From Hanstruepera flava (GTDB taxonomy: Bacteria; Bacteroidota; Bacteroidia; Flavobacteriales; Flavobacteriaceae), in NCBI RefSeq assembly GCF_023634025.1, contig NZ_JALJCW010000001.1, forward strand, positions 1,277,501 through 1,341,500: DNA of 64,000 nt, in the 5' to 3' direction. This document shows, piece by piece, positions 8,783 to 18,780 of the stretch. The first letter of the stretch is position 1; each line of letters opens with the position of its first letter. Position numbers and translations under genes: made by a program. Below the pieces are notes generated by a model that was not told the origin of the DNA, did no database searches, and worked only from the letters and a program-made list of their open reading frames with translations.

Positions 8783-9709
8783 ATGAGCAAGCTAGTAATT
8801 GTAGGAACCGTTGCTTTTGATGCTATTGAAACGCCTTTTGGAAAAACCGATAAAATACTTGGTGGTGCAGCCACTTTCATTGGTCTTGCCGCATCGCAAT
8901 TTGATATTGATATGTCTATTGTTTCTGTTGTTGGAGGCGATTTTCCTAAAGAATATCTTGATCTATTAGAAAAGAAAAACATTGACATTTCTGGTGTTGA
9001 AGTTGTAAAGGATGGTAAAACCTTTTTTTGGAGCGGACGCTATCACAACGATATGAACACACGTGACACATTGGCAACAGAGTTAAATGTGCTTGCAGAT
9101 TTTAATCCCGTTGTTCCAGAAGATTATAAAGATGCCGAATATGTAATGTTAGGTAATCTGCATCCTTTAGTTCAATTAGGCGTGATGGAGCAAATGACCC
9201 ACAAACCTAAACTCGTGGTTTTAGACACAATGAACTTTTGGATGGATAATGCTCTTGAAGATTTACATAAAGTAATAAGCAAGGTAGATGTTATAACCAT
9301 TAATGATGAAGAGGCCAGACAACTTACAGGCGAATATTCTCTGGTGGTTGCTGCTAAAAAAATTCATGAAATGGGACCAGCATACGTGGTGATAAAAAAA
9401 GGCGAACACGGCGCTTTATTATTTCATGATGACAATGTGTTTTATGCGCCTGCTTTACCATTAGAAGAAGTGTTTGATCCGACAGGAGCTGGTGACACAT
9501 TTGCCGGTGGTTTTATTGGTTATCTTGCCAGAACAGATAATGTGTCTTTCGAGAACATGAAAAACGCGGTTGTTTTTGGTTCGGCATTAGCCTCGTTTTG
9601 CGTAGAAAAATTTGGGACAGAACGCATGAAAGATTTAAATGACCCTGAAGTTCTTAAACGCTTACAGCAGTTTAAAAATTTGACACAATTTGAAATTGAA
9701 TTAACATAA
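8783..9709 (+). CDS. PfkB-family sugar/nucleoside kinase
   Basis: A 308-residue ribokinase-fold (PfkB) kinase that phosphorylates a sugar or nucleoside with ATP. The N-terminal signature GGAATFIGLA lies at residues 27-36, and the C-terminal signature DPTGAGDTFAGGF begins at residue 232 with catalytic base Asp238. The substrate cannot be read from sequence. It precedes a PurF-type amidotransferase, which suggests a ribose or purine-related substrate, but that is inference. A strong hairpin immediately after the stop codon separates the two genes. Confidence 0.9.
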   Translation: MSKLVIVGTVAFDAIETPFGKTDKILGGAATFIGLAASQFDIDMSIVSVVGGDFPKEYLDLLEKKNIDISGVEVVKDGKTFFWSGRYHNDMNTRDTLATELNVLADFNPVVPEDYKDAEYVMLGNLHPLVQLGVMEQMTHKPKLVVLDTMNFWMDNALEDLHKVISKVDVITINDEEARQLTGEYSLVVAAKKIHEMGPAYVVIKKGEHGALLFHDDNVFYAPALPLEEVFDPTGAGDTFAGGFIGYLARTDNVSFENMKNAVVFGSALASFCVEKFGTERMKDLNDPEVLKRLQQFKNLTQFEIELT

Positions 9710-9712
9710 ACT

Positions 9713-9740
9713 AACGCGCTCAAAAACGAGCGCGTTTTTT
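9713..9740 (+). terminator. Intrinsic terminator after the PfkB kinase
   Basis: AACGCGCTC (9713-9721) pairs perfectly with GAGCGCGTT (9728-9736) around a 6-nt loop, followed by a T run. It lies in the 49-bp gap before the PurF-type gene and could end or attenuate read-through. Confidence 0.8.
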
Positions 9741-9758
9741 AATTACATAACTAAAACA

Positions 9759-11657
9759 ATGAGTGACGCATTAAAACACGAATGTGGAATTGCACAAATA
9801 AGACTCCTTAAACCATTAGAATACTACAAGGAGAAATATGGTAGTGCCTTTTATGGCGTAAACAAAATGTATTTAATGATGGAAAAGCAGCACAATCGCG
9901 GTCAAGATGGTGCTGGGTTTGCAAGTATTAAATTAGACACCAAGCCAGGTGAGCGCTATATAAGCCGTGTAAGATCTATTGCGCAACAACCTATACAAGA
10001 TATTTTTGCCCAAATTAATGAGCGTATTAACAAAGAATTTACAGAACACCCTGAATATGCCAATGATGTTGAACTTCAAAAAAAGAATATCCCATATATA
10101 GGTGAAGTATTACTAGGCCATGTACGTTATGGTACTTTTGGCAAAAACAGTGTTGAGAGTGTGCACCCGTTCTTGCGTCAGAACAACTGGATGCATAGAA
10201 ACTTAATTGTTGCTGGTAATTTTAACATGACCAATGTCAATGAATTATTTGACGGCTTGGTAAACCTAGGGCAGCATCCAAAAGAAAAAGCCGATACCAT
10301 TACTATTATGGAGAAAATAGGCCATTTCCTTGATGATGCCGTATCTAAAGCTTACAAAAAATTAAAAAAGGAAGGCTATAGTAAAAGTGAATGCTCACCG
10401 CTAATTGCAGAGCGTTTAAATGTTGCTAAAATATTGAAACGTGCTTCCAAAAACTGGGACGGTGGTTATGCTATGGCTGGTTTATTGGGCCATGGCGATT
10501 CGTTTGTTTTGCGCGATCCTGCCGGAATACGACCTGCATATTATTATAAAGATGATGAAGTTGTTGTGGTTGCTTCAGAACGACCAGTAATTCAAACTGT
10601 TTTTAATGTTGATTTTGATGATGTAAAAGAATTGGAACCTGGTCATGCCATTATTACTAAAAAATCTGGCGATGTTTCTATTCATAAAATCATTGAGCCA
10701 TTAGAGCGTAAAGCCTGTTCGTTTGAACGCATCTATTTTTCAAGAGGAAGTGATGCCGAAATCTATCAGGAACGCAAAGAACTTGGAAAGCTGTTGATGC
10801 CAAAAGTACTTGAGGCTATTGATAACGACACAAAAAACACCGTGTTTTCATTTATACCAAATACTGCCGAAACATCTTTTTTTGGTATGGTTGAAACGGT
10901 TGAAGACTATCTAAACCAAAAGAAAACACAGGCTATTTTAGATGGGAAAGGAGGCTTAAGCGCCGAAACAGTAACCGATATTTTGTCTGAACGACCGCGC
11001 ATTGAAAAAATAGCCATTAAAGATGTTAAACTACGAACCTTTATAACTGAAGATAGCAGTCGTGACGATTTAGTTGCCCACGTTTATGACGTAACCTATG
11101 GCGTAATTAAACCCACTGACAATCTTGTGATTATTGATGACAGTATTGTAAGAGGTACAACTCTAAAAAAGAGTATTATAAAAATGATGGATCGCCTTAA
11201 TCCTAAAAAGATTGTTGTGGTATCATCAGCACCTCAAATACGTTATCCAGACTGCTATGGCATAGACATGGCCCGACTTGAAGATTTAATTGCCTTTAGA
11301 GCCATGTTGGATTTATTAGAAGAGAACAACAAATACCATATGGTACAAGAGGTTTATAACAAATGTAAGGCCCAAGTAGAGTTAGAAGATAAAGATGTAA
11401 GAAACTTTGTTAAGGACTTGTATGCAGAATTTACTGATGAAGAAATCTCTAATAAAATTGCAGAATTAATTTGCGACGATACTGTTAATGCAGAAGTGCA
11501 AACTATTTTTCAATCTGTAGACAATTTACATAAAGCCTGCCCTAAAAATTTAGGTGATTGGTATTTTACAGGAAATTATCCAACTTCTGGGGGTAACAGG
11601 GTAGTAAATAAAGCGTTTATTAATTTCTTTGAAGGCAACAAAGAGCGTGCTTATTAA
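9759..11657 (+). CDS. purF: Amidophosphoribosyltransferase, long Bacteroidota form
   Basis: A class II glutamine amidotransferase fused to a phosphoribosyltransferase domain; PurF makes 5-phosphoribosylamine from PRPP and glutamine, the first step of purine synthesis. The nucleophile would be Cys9 in KHECGIA, exposed after removal of a short propeptide, followed by HNRGQDGAGFAS. The PRPP loop VIIDDSIVRGTTL starts at residue 457. At 632 residues it is about 130 longer than the canonical ~500-residue enzyme, with extra segments within and after the transferase domain. The long form may be a paralogue with a different role, so the symbol is given by family. Confidence 0.85.
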   Translation: MSDALKHECGIAQIRLLKPLEYYKEKYGSAFYGVNKMYLMMEKQHNRGQDGAGFASIKLDTKPGERYISRVRSIAQQPIQDIFAQINERINKEFTEHPEYANDVELQKKNIPYIGEVLLGHVRYGTFGKNSVESVHPFLRQNNWMHRNLIVAGNFNMTNVNELFDGLVNLGQHPKEKADTITIMEKIGHFLDDAVSKAYKKLKKEGYSKSECSPLIAERLNVAKILKRASKNWDGGYAMAGLLGHGDSFVLRDPAGIRPAYYYKDDEVVVVASERPVIQTVFNVDFDDVKELEPGHAIITKKSGDVSIHKIIEPLERKACSFERIYFSRGSDAEIYQERKELGKLLMPKVLEAIDNDTKNTVFSFIPNTAETSFFGMVETVEDYLNQKKTQAILDGKGGLSAETVTDILSERPRIEKIAIKDVKLRTFITEDSSRDDLVAHVYDVTYGVIKPTDNLVIIDDSIVRGTTLKKSIIKMMDRLNPKKIVVVSSAPQIRYPDCYGIDMARLEDLIAFRAMLDLLEENNKYHMVQEVYNKCKAQVELEDKDVRNFVKDLYAEFTDEEISNKIAELICDDTVNAEVQTIFQSVDNLHKACPKNLGDWYFTGNYPTSGGNRVVNKAFINFFEGNKERAY

Positions 11658-11669
11658 GTAATTGAAAAT

Positions 11670-11723
11670 ATGCAGTTTATCTGATAAAATATGCTTTTAA
11701 GCTAAAAAAAATGCAGTTTATCT
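11670..11723. repeat. Direct repeat ATGCAGTTTATCT, two copies
   Basis: ATGCAGTTTATCT occurs at 11670-11682 and again at 11711-11723, 41 bases apart, between purF and the first small-RNA copy. A shortened form (GTTTATCTAT) recurs at 11913-11922 ahead of the second small-RNA copy. Confidence 0.7.
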
Positions 11724-11754
11724 ATTTTTTATGCGTTTCTAAATAAATAAAATC

Positions 11755-11762
11755 TACATTAG
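11755..11762 (+). promoter_or_regulatory. Candidate -7 box of small RNA copy 1
   Basis: TACATTAG, one mismatch from TAnnTTTG, lies 39 bases after the start of GTTTATCTAT (11716-11725). The same 39-base spacing is seen in copy 2, which supports a duplicated promoter unit. Confidence 0.45.
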
Positions 11763-11764
11763 TA

Positions 11765-11839
11765 CTACCATAACATAAGTAGGTTAAGTTCATGGTAGAT
11801 TTGGGGCAAAAAAAGGTGAACTTTCGTTCGCCTTTTTTT
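11765..11839 (+). ncRNA. Putative small RNA, tandem copy 1
   Basis: An element of about 75 bases with no open reading frame. CTACCAT (11765-11771) pairs with ATGGTAG (11792-11798) to form a hairpin whose loop, ATAAGTAGGTTAA, is identical in copy 2. A conserved single-stranded segment ATTTGGGGCAAAAAA follows, then a terminator hairpin (GGTGAAC at 11815-11821, GTTCGCC at 11826-11832) with a T run. A candidate promoter box lies just upstream. The class is not recognised with certainty; a known flavobacterial RNA family such as Flavo-1 is possible. Confidence 0.6.
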
Positions 11840-11951
11840 ATTTGACTTATGTTTTTGCACAACAATTGCAGTTAAAAACTTCATTTTGTTTCCTTTAGCC
11901 AATTTATTAGTCGTTTATCTATTAATTTTTTTCTTTTAAGAAAAGCAACGT

Positions 11952-11959
11952 TATATTTG
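11952..11959 (+). promoter_or_regulatory. -7 box of small RNA copy 2
   Basis: TATATTTG is an exact TAnnTTTG match, 39 bases after the start of the GTTTATCTAT element at 11913-11922. Transcription would start about 11964, at the first paired base of the RNA hairpin. Confidence 0.55.
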
Positions 11960-11963
11960 CTCC

Positions 11964-12034
11964 ACCATAACATAAGTAGGTTAAGTTTATGGTAGATTTG
12001 GGGCAAAAAAGGTGAACTTCTGTTCACCTTTTTT
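11964..12034 (+). ncRNA. Putative small RNA, tandem copy 2
   Basis: A second, nearly identical copy about 197 bases downstream of copy 1. ACCATAA (11964-11970) pairs with TTATGGT (11987-11993), the loop sequence is unchanged, and the ATTTGGGGCA linker is conserved. The terminator is GGTGAAC (12011-12017) with GTTCACC (12022-12028) and a T run. One stem pair that is T-G in copy 1 is T-A here, so pairing is kept despite sequence change. There is no coding potential. Confidence 0.6.
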
Positions 12035-12090
12035 CATTTTCAATATAAAATTCTCAAACCTTTTTACTCTTTTCAAAACTACAAGACAAT

Positions 12091-12120
12091 AAAAAAGGCG
12101 AACTAATTAGTTCGCCCTTT
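12091..12120 (-). terminator. Terminator downstream of sodB
   Basis: A 20-base perfect palindrome, GGCGAACTAATTAGTTCGCC (12097-12116), is followed on the minus strand by six Ts. It lies 20 bases beyond the sodB stop and faces the terminator of small RNA copy 2. Confidence 0.8.
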
Positions 12121-12138
12121 GTGCGTTTTAATTTCGGC

Positions 12139-12747
12139 TTATTTTGCTTCTGCATAACGCCTTTCAACTTCGTTCCAGTTAATCACTTTGAAGAAAGCAT
12201 CAATATAATCAGGACGTCTATTTTGATAGTTAAGATAATAGGCGTGTTCCCAAACATCTAAACCTAATATAGGAGTTCCACCACAAGCGACACCTGGCAT
12301 TAAAGGATTATCTTGATTAGGTGTTGAACACACCTCAACTTTGCCTCCCTTATGCACACAAAGCCAAGCCCAACCTGAACCAAATTGTGTAGCGGCAGCT
12401 TTACTAAAAGCCTCAACAAAAGCATCTTTAGAACCAAACTCTGCTTCAATAGCATCTTTTAATTCACCTGAAAGATACCCTCTGTCTTCAGGATTCATAA
12501 CCTCCCAAAACAGTGAATGATTGTAAAAACCTCCTCCATTATTCCTAACACCCATGTTAGTCATATCTAAATTGGTTAGAATATTTTCTATGGTCTTACC
12601 TTCTAAATCTGTTCCTTCTATTGCGGCATTTAATTTAGATGTATAACCAGCATGGTGCTTTGAGTGATGTATTTCCATTGTACGTGCGTCTATATGAGGC
12701 TCTAAAGCATCATAAGCATATTTTAATTTCGGTAATTCGAAAGCCAT
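12139..12747 (-). CDS. sodB: Superoxide dismutase, Fe/Mn type
   Basis: This enzyme dismutates superoxide to oxygen and hydrogen peroxide. All four metal ligands are present: His27 (MEIHHSKHH), His77 (YNHSLFW), Asp164 and His168 (LDVWEHAYY). The 202-residue length is normal and there is no signal peptide, so it is cytosolic. Whether it uses iron or manganese cannot be settled by eye. A TAAATTTG box at 12783-12790 on the minus strand, with TTTT 19 bases further upstream, is a good promoter candidate. Confidence 0.95.
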   Translation of the reverse strand: MAFELPKLKYAYDALEPHIDARTMEIHHSKHHAGYTSKLNAAIEGTDLEGKTIENILTNLDMTNMGVRNNGGGFYNHSLFWEVMNPEDRGYLSGELKDAIEAEFGSKDAFVEAFSKAAATQFGSGWAWLCVHKGGKVEVCSTPNQDNPLMPGVACGGTPILGLDVWEHAYYLNYQNRRPDYIDAFFKVINWNEVERRYAEAK

Positions 12748-12782
12748 AATTTCTATTTTTACTTGTTAATATTAAATTCCCC

Positions 12783-12790
12783 CAAATTTA
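12783..12790 (-). promoter_or_regulatory. Bacteroidota -7 box for sodB
   Basis: The minus strand reads TAAATTTG, a full match to TAnnTTTG, with a TTTT sequence 19 bases upstream where the -33 TTTG is expected. It lies about 35 bases from the sodB start. Confidence 0.6.
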
Positions 12791-12869
12791 AGGATAATAG
12801 GTAGCAATTAAAAATAATAAATACCTATCAAATCATTGATAGTTTTTATCTTGTATCAAAATTCATTTA

Positions 12870-15800
12870 ATGTCTTCAGACAACTCGTTTTTAATTTACA
12901 ATGCATCGGCAGGAAGTGGTAAAACCTTTTCGCTTGTTAAGTCGTATTTATCATTATTGTTTCAAGCCAAATCACCTACTCATTTCAAACACATTTTAGC
13001 CATTACCTTTACCAACAAAGCGGCTGGTGAAATGAAGTCTAGAATTCTTGAGGCTCTAACTGAATTTTCTTCCCCTTCCATTTTAGAAAACCCAACAGAT
13101 TTATTCAACTTAATAAGTAATGAACTGCATCTGTCGGCAAAAGACATCCATGCTAAGAGTAAAACAATACTTGATGAGATTTTGCATAATTATGCTGCTT
13201 TTGACATTTCAACCATTGACGGCCTAACACATAAATTAATTAGAACATTTGCCTACGATTTAAAAATCCCTTTAAATTTTGAAGTTGAACTGGACACCGA
13301 TCGTATACTTAACGAGGCTGTAGACAGACTTATAGCAAAAGCGGGAACAGAAAAGGAATTGACCAAACTACTTGTGGATTTTGCTATTGAAAAAGCAGAT
13401 GATGACAAAAGTTGGGACATTTCCTTCGACTTTAACAAGATTGCCAAGCTTTTAACCAATGAAAACGATTGGCCTTTTCTCAACAATTTAAAAAGTAAAA
13501 CGCCTCAAGATTTTAAAGTGCTTAAAAAATCTATTAGAAATAAAATTCACGAGGTTGGGCAAACCCTAGTAAATATCTCAGAATCTGCATTAACACTTAT
13601 TTCAGAATGTGGCCTCGAGTTTGCCGATTTTCTGGGTGGCAGCAGAGCCTATTTGCCAAACTATTTTTTAAAATTAAAAGATTTAAATCTAGATTATGAT
13701 TATGATAAAGCTTGGATTCAAAAACTTGAAGAAAAACCCTTATACCCTGAATCCAAAACACCTGAAAACATTAAAACAATCCTAGACGATATAAAACCAA
13801 CACTTGTTGCCCAATTTAACGAAACACGTCATTTATTTTATTTGTATAAGTTTTTAAAAAGCATTTATAGCAACATCACACCTTTATCAGTTTTAAATGA
13901 AATTCAAAAAGAAGTAACCCAATTAAAAGCTGAAGAAAACCTGCTTCTAATTTCAGAATTCAACACCTTGATTAGCAATGAAATTAAAGGTCAACCCACA
14001 CCATTTATCTATGAGCGTTTAGGCGAGAAATTCAAACATTATTTTATTGATGAGTTTCAAGACACTTCACAATTACAATGGGATAATTTAATTCCGCTTT
14101 TAGACAATGCTTTATCTGCTGAAAATGGAACTGCTATGTTGGTTGGAGATGCCAAACAAGCTATTTATCGTTGGCGAGGAGGCCAAGCAGAGCAATTTAT
14201 TGATTTATTCAACAAAACAAAAAATCCGTTTCCTGTTGAGCCGAGAATTATATCGCTGGCTTCAAACTTTAGAAGCTGTTACGAGATTATAACTTTCAAT
14301 AATGGCTTTTTTAAGTTCCTTTCCTCTTCTGTATTTAGCAATACAAATTATCAAAAACTTTATTCCTCCATAGATCAAAACATTGAAAAAAAGCAAGCAG
14401 GCTATGTTAATTTGAACTTTCTTGAGATTGACTCGAATACTGAATTTGATAAAGATGAACTCTATTCCAAAGCAGTTTATAAAACTATTTTAAATTGCCT
14501 TAACAATGGTTTTGAACTAAATGACATTTGTGTTCTTGTAAGAAAAAAGAAAGAAGGTATTGCTGTTTCAGAATACTTGAATGACAATGGTATTCCCATT
14601 ATGTCTTCTGAAACCTTGCTCATCAATAACTCCCCAAATGTCCGGTTTATTATTCATGTATTACAATTAATTGCGCAGCCTGAAAACACAGAAATTAAAG
14701 TTGAAGTGCTCAACTTTATAGCGAATAAAAACAACAGTCCAGACAAGCATGCGTTTTTTAAAACTTATTTAAACATTGCCAATACCGAATTGTTTCAAGC
14801 TTTAGGTTACAAAACGAACCTAACATCTTTGTCCCAGCTTTCCGTATTCGAACTCGCCGAAACACTTATTAGAGAGTTTAGCCTCGTGCCTGACTCTGAT
14901 GCTTTTGTTCAGTATTTTATGGATGTGGTTTTAGATTTCACCCGTAAAAAACAAGCAGACATCGTGGGCTTTTTAGACTATTATGAATCCAAAAAATCTC
15001 AATTAAGTATTGTTTCCCCTCAAGGGTTCAATGCGGTACAAATCATGACCATTCATAAATCCAAAGGGTTGGAATTTCCTGTTGTTGTTTTTCCTTATGC
15101 AGATCTCAATATCTATCAAGAAAAAGAACCTAAAGAATGGTTTGAATTAGATTCAGATCAATATAACGGCTTTAACTATGCCTTGCTGAACTATTCAAAA
15201 CAATTTGAACATTTTGGCGACAAAGGCCAAGCTATATTCAACAAGCACCAGTCTGAATTGGAATTAGACAATCTCAATCTTTTATATGTAGCATTAACAA
15301 GACCCATTGAGCAGCTATATATTATTTCAAAAAGAGACATAAATTCAAAAGGAGATGAAAACCCAAACACATATGCTGGTTTCTTTATAAGCTATCTAAA
15401 AGAATTAAATGTATGGAATGAAGCTAAATCAAGCTATAATTTTGGGGAAGAAAAAAGAGATACCTCTATAAAAAAACATTTACCCAACAATTTAGAAGAA
15501 TTGAAGTACATAAGTGTTTCCAAAGAAAGTCATAACATTAAAATCATAACCAATTCTGGTTACTTATGGGATACCACTCAAGGTAAAGCTATTGAAAAAG
15601 GAAATCTTGTGCACCAAATTATGTCATTCATAAAAACTGAAGACGATGTTGATCTTGCTATCAGTAAGTTTAAAAACGACAAAACCTACAACATCAGTCA
15701 AATACAGCTAATAGAACCCTTGGTAAGAAGTATAGTAAGCCATTCTCAACTAGCTGGTTATTTTACAGGAAATTACAATATTTACAATGAACGGGATATA

Positions 15801-16013
15801 ATTTCTGAAACTGGAAAAATATTACGCCCAGATAGGTTGAATATAAATGACAAAAACGATGTTGTAATAATTGATTACAAATCGGGTCAGGCAGACAATA
15901 AACATATATTACAACTAGACGAATACAAAACTGTTTTAACAAAAATGAAGCTTAAAGTTGTCAAGCAAATACTTGTTTATATAAATGATGGAATTGAAGT
16001 AAAAGAATTTTAA
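12870..16013 (+). CDS. AddA/RecB-like UvrD helicase with C-terminal nuclease domain
   Basis: A 1047-residue superfamily 1 helicase-nuclease, probably the AddA-type subunit of a double-strand-break resection complex. Walker A is ASAGSGKT at residues 12-19, Walker B is DEFQD at 394-398, and helicase motifs [13 protein letters not shown] and [14 protein letters not shown] are present. The C-terminus has a PD-(D/E)XK nuclease motif IIDYKSGQ with Asp1002 and Lys1004. The likely partner, an AddB-like protein, is encoded at 18781, with kbl and an OmpA gene between. The kbl start codon lies 20 bases after this stop. Confidence 0.88.
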   Translation: MSSDNSFLIYNASAGSGKTFSLVKSYLSLLFQAKSPTHFKHILAITFTNKAAGEMKSRILEALTEFSSPSILENPTDLFNLISNELHLSAKDIHAKSKTILDEILHNYAAFDISTIDGLTHKLIRTFAYDLKIPLNFEVELDTDRILNEAVDRLIAKAGTEKELTKLLVDFAIEKADDDKSWDISFDFNKIAKLLTNENDWPFLNNLKSKTPQDFKVLKKSIRNKIHEVGQTLVNISESALTLISECGLEFADFLGGSRAYLPNYFLKLKDLNLDYDYDKAWIQKLEEKPLYPESKTPENIKTILDDIKPTLVAQFNETRHLFYLYKFLKSIYSNITPLSVLNEIQKEVTQLKAEENLLLISEFNTLISNEIKGQPTPFIYERLGEKFKHYFIDEFQDTSQLQWDNLIPLLDNALSAENGTAMLVGDAKQAIYRWRGGQAEQFIDLFNKTKNPFPVEPRIISLASNFRSCYEIITFNNGFFKFLSSSVFSNTNYQKLYSSIDQNIEKKQAGYVNLNFLEIDSNTEFDKDELYSKAVYKTILNCLNNGFELNDICVLVRKKKEGIAVSEYLNDNGIPIMSSETLLINNSPNVRFIIHVLQLIAQPENTEIKVEVLNFIANKNNSPDKHAFFKTYLNIANTELFQALGYKTNLTSLSQLSVFELAETLIREFSLVPDSDAFVQYFMDVVLDFTRKKQADIVGFLDYYESKKSQLSIVSPQGFNAVQIMTIHKSKGLEFPVVVFPYADLNIYQEKEPKEWFELDSDQYNGFNYALLNYSKQFEHFGDKGQAIFNKHQSELELDNLNLLYVALTRPIEQLYIISKRDINSKGDENPNTYAGFFISYLKELNVWNEAKSSYNFGEEKRDTSIKKHLPNNLEELKYISVSKESHNIKIITNSGYLWDTTQGKAIEKGNLVHQIMSFIKTEDDVDLAISKFKNDKTYNISQIQLIEPLVRSIVSHSQLAGYFTGNYNIYNERDIISETGKILRPDRLNINDKNDVVIIDYKSGQADNKHILQLDEYKTVLTKMKLKVVKQILVYINDGIEVKEF

Positions 16014-16033
16014 ATTTGCAAAAAACAAAACTC

Positions 16034-17227
16034 ATGTACGGCAAAATAAAAGAACATTTAGAAAACGAATTACAAACCATAAAAGACAATGGTTTATTTA
16101 AAACCGAACGCATAATTACATCTGATCAAGGAGCAGAAATCACATTAAATACTGGTGAAAAAGTATTGAATTTTTGCGCCAACAACTATTTAGGCCTATC
16201 TGCTCATCCTGAGGTTATTCAAGCCGCAAAAGATGTTATGGATACACATGGTTTTGGAATGTCGTCGGTTCGTTTTATTTGCGGAACACAAGATATCCAT
16301 AAAGAACTTGAAAGTAAAATTGCTGATTTTTACGGAACTGAAGACACCATTCTTTACGCAGCTGCTTTTGATGCCAATGGAGGTGTTTTTGAACCGTTAT
16401 TAGGACCTGAAGATGCCATCATATCAGATTCACTAAACCATGCTTCAATTATTGATGGTGTTCGTTTATGTAAGGCAGCGCGTTATCGCTATCAAAATAA
16501 TGACATGGCAGATTTAGAAAAACAACTTATTGAAGCCAACAAAAATGGTGCGCGATTTAAAATCATAGTAACAGATGGCGTCTTTTCAATGGATGGTCTA
16601 GTTGCGCCTTTAGATCAAATTTGCGATTTAGCCGACAAGTATGATGCATTAGTTATGATAGATGAGTGCCACGCTGCTGGATTTATTGGTGAAACAGGTC
16701 GCGGAACATTAGAAGAAAAAGGTGTGATGGACCGAATAGACATTATTACTGGTACATTAGGAAAAGCGTTGGGTGGTGCCATGGGTGGCTATACCACCGG
16801 TAAAAAAGAGATCATTGAAATGTTAAGACAGCGCTCTAGACCATACTTATTTTCAAACTCGCTAGCGCCAGCAATTGTTGGTGCATCGATAAAGGTATTC
16901 GACTTGTTAAAAAATGACACCTCTTTGCGAGATAAATTGGAATGGAATACCAACTACTTTAAATCCGAAATGCAAAAAGCTGGTTTTGACATTATTGATG
17001 GTGATTCTGCAATTGTACCAATCATGCTTTACGATGCAAAGCTCTCACAGACAATGGCTAACATGTTGTTAAGCGAAGGCATTTATGTCATTGGCTTCTT
17101 TTTCCCAGTTGTCCCAAAAGAAAAAGCAAGAATACGAGTTCAACTTTCTGCCGCTCATAATAAAACGCACCTCGATAAAGCAATTACAGCTTTTAAAAAA
17201 GTTGGTAAGGCCTTAGAAATAATTTGA
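16034..17227 (+). CDS. kbl: Glycine C-acetyltransferase (2-amino-3-ketobutyrate CoA ligase)
   Basis: A PLP-dependent alpha-oxoamine synthase that converts 2-amino-3-oxobutyrate and CoA to glycine and acetyl-CoA in threonine breakdown. From the ATG at 16034 the protein is 397 residues and begins [13 protein letters not shown], the usual start; an in-frame TTG at 16016 is rejected. The PLP lysine is Lys244 in [13 protein letters not shown], and [10 protein letters not shown] and [10 protein letters not shown] are family motifs. It lies between the two halves of an AddAB-like pair. Threonine dehydrogenase is not in the window. Confidence 0.93.
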   Translation: MYGKIKEHLENELQTIKDNGLFKTERIITSDQGAEITLNTGEKVLNFCANNYLGLSAHPEVIQAAKDVMDTHGFGMSSVRFICGTQDIHKELESKIADFYGTEDTILYAAAFDANGGVFEPLLGPEDAIISDSLNHASIIDGVRLCKAARYRYQNNDMADLEKQLIEANKNGARFKIIVTDGVFSMDGLVAPLDQICDLADKYDALVMIDECHAAGFIGETGRGTLEEKGVMDRIDIITGTLGKALGGAMGGYTTGKKEIIEMLRQRSRPYLFSNSLAPAIVGASIKVFDLLKNDTSLRDKLEWNTNYFKSEMQKAGFDIIDGDSAIVPIMLYDAKLSQTMANMLLSEGIYVIGFFFPVVPKEKARIRVQLSAAHNKTHLDKAITAFKKVGKALEII

Positions 17228-17276
17228 TTTTTTTTGACAAAGTGGTACATTTTAGGGGAAATATCCAATATTTTTC

Positions 17277-17284
17277 TATATTTG
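17277..17284 (+). promoter_or_regulatory. Bacteroidota -7 box for the OmpA/TSP3 gene
   Basis: TATATTTG is an exact match to TAnnTTTG with TTTA 22 bases upstream. It predicts a leader of about 60 bases before the ATG at 17353, fitting a highly expressed outer-membrane protein gene. Confidence 0.6.
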
Positions 17285-17352
17285 TCTTTGTTAATAATAT
17301 TTAACAACTTACTTTTGCTTACAATTAACACTTAAAAATTAAATTTTTGAAT

Positions 17353-18717
17353 ATGAAAAATCTTAGCAGATTATTGTTCGCTTTGTTGCTTATGTTAGGT
17401 TTAAGCAACACTTACGCACAAGATGAAAACAACCCTTGGGCTGTTACCTTTGGAATAAACGCGGTTGATTTTTATCCAACTGGTGAAGATCCTCCACTAG
17501 GTGACTTTTTAGATGAGTATTTTAATGCCGAAGACCATTGGAATATTTTACCTTCATTATCTACTCTTTCAGTTTATCGTTATATCAATAGTGGTTTTAC
17601 TGTAGGTGCTACTGCTTCTATTAACAAAATAGATTACTTTGGTGATGACGATACAACTTACAATGGAGCTTCTTATTTTGGTTTAGACGGTGTTGTTATG
17701 TACAAGTTTGGCTCAATGATTAATAACTCATGGCTAGATCCTTATTTAGGAGTTGGTGGTGGTTACACTTGGGTTGATTCAATTGGAGCTGGAACATTAA
17801 ATGGTACTATTGGTATCAATTTCTGGATTACAGAAAATATTGGTCTAACTGCTCAATCTGCTTATAAGCATGCATTCGAAGATTACTTATCTACTCACTT
17901 CCAACATACTCTAGGTGTTACTGTTCAGTTTGGTGGAAAAGATACTGATGGTGATGGCATTTACGATAAAGACGATGCTTGTCCAGAAGTATTTGGTTTA
18001 GCTGAATTTAACGGTTGTCCTGACACAGATGGTGATGGTATAGAAGACAGTAAAGATTCTTGTCCTCTAGAAGCTGGTCCTGCTGAATTCAACGGATGCC
18101 CAGATTCAGATGGTGATGGCATTCCAGATAAAGACGATGCTTGTCCAACAGAAGCTGGTTCAAAAGAATTAAATGGATGCCCAGATTCAGATGGTGACGG
18201 TGTTGCAGATAAAGATGATGAGTGTCCAACTGTTGCTGGTCCTGCAGCTAACAAAGGATGCCCTTGGCCAGACAGAGATGGTGATGGTGTTCCAGACAAA
18301 GATGACTTATGTCCAGACAAAGTTGGTACAGTTGCTAACAACGGATGTCCTGAAGTAACTGAAGCTGTTAAGAAAGCTTTAAATGCTTACGCTAAAACTA
18401 TCTTATTCGATACAGGGAAATCAACTATTAAAGATTCTTCAGCTGAAGTATTACAAAACATCATTGATATCTTAAAAGAATATCCTAATGCAAGATTCAT
18501 GATTGAAGGTCATACAGATAGCGTTGGTAGTGAAGCTACTAATGAAAAACTTTCTAAAGAAAGAGCTAGTTCTGTTATGAATTACCTAATCACAAACGGA
18601 ATTGCTTCTAACAGATTAGAGCATGCAGGTTACGGTGAGTCAAGACCAATTGATACGAATAAAACTAGAGCTGGTAGAGCGAATAACAGAAGAGTTGAAA
18701 TTAATTTAATTAAATAA
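17353..18717 (+). CDS. OmpA-family outer membrane protein with thrombospondin type 3 repeats
   Basis: A 454-residue protein with a signal peptide ([23 protein letters not shown]), an N-terminal beta-barrel of about 170 residues, five calcium-binding TSP3-type repeats ([15 protein letters not shown] and similar, residues about 197-333) and a C-terminal OmpA peptidoglycan-binding domain ([21 protein letters not shown]). It anchors the outer membrane to the cell wall. The start is the ATG at 17353, which gives a proper signal peptide; the TTG six bases upstream is rejected. It has its own promoter box and a strong terminator. Confidence 0.93.
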   Translation: MKNLSRLLFALLLMLGLSNTYAQDENNPWAVTFGINAVDFYPTGEDPPLGDFLDEYFNAEDHWNILPSLSTLSVYRYINSGFTVGATASINKIDYFGDDDTTYNGASYFGLDGVVMYKFGSMINNSWLDPYLGVGGGYTWVDSIGAGTLNGTIGINFWITENIGLTAQSAYKHAFEDYLSTHFQHTLGVTVQFGGKDTDGDGIYDKDDACPEVFGLAEFNGCPDTDGDGIEDSKDSCPLEAGPAEFNGCPDSDGDGIPDKDDACPTEAGSKELNGCPDSDGDGVADKDDECPTVAGPAANKGCPWPDRDGDGVPDKDDLCPDKVGTVANNGCPEVTEAVKKALNAYAKTILFDTGKSTIKDSSAEVLQNIIDILKEYPNARFMIEGHTDSVGSEATNEKLSKERASSVMNYLITNGIASNRLEHAGYGESRPIDTNKTRAGRANNRRVEINLIK

Positions 18718-18738
18718 TCAATCAACTTAAATTTATAG

Positions 18739-18770
18739 AAAAACGCCTCGAAATTTCGAGGCGTTTTTTA
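18739..18770 (+). terminator. Terminator after the OmpA/TSP3 gene
   Basis: A perfect 30-base palindrome (18739-18768) with core CGCCTCG/CGAGGCG, ending in a run of Ts. It sits 12 bases before the AddB-like start codon. Confidence 0.85.
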
Positions 18771-18780
18771 TTTTTATAAC

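Noticed and set aside
17961-18341. Long minus-strand frame opposite the TSP3 repeats
   Set aside because: It arises from the regular composition of the Asp-Gly-rich repeat codons and has no start context or homology.
17941-18350. Tandem DNA repeat array or CRISPR-like repeats
   Set aside because: The repetition is at the protein level (TSP3 units of variable spacing) within a coding sequence.
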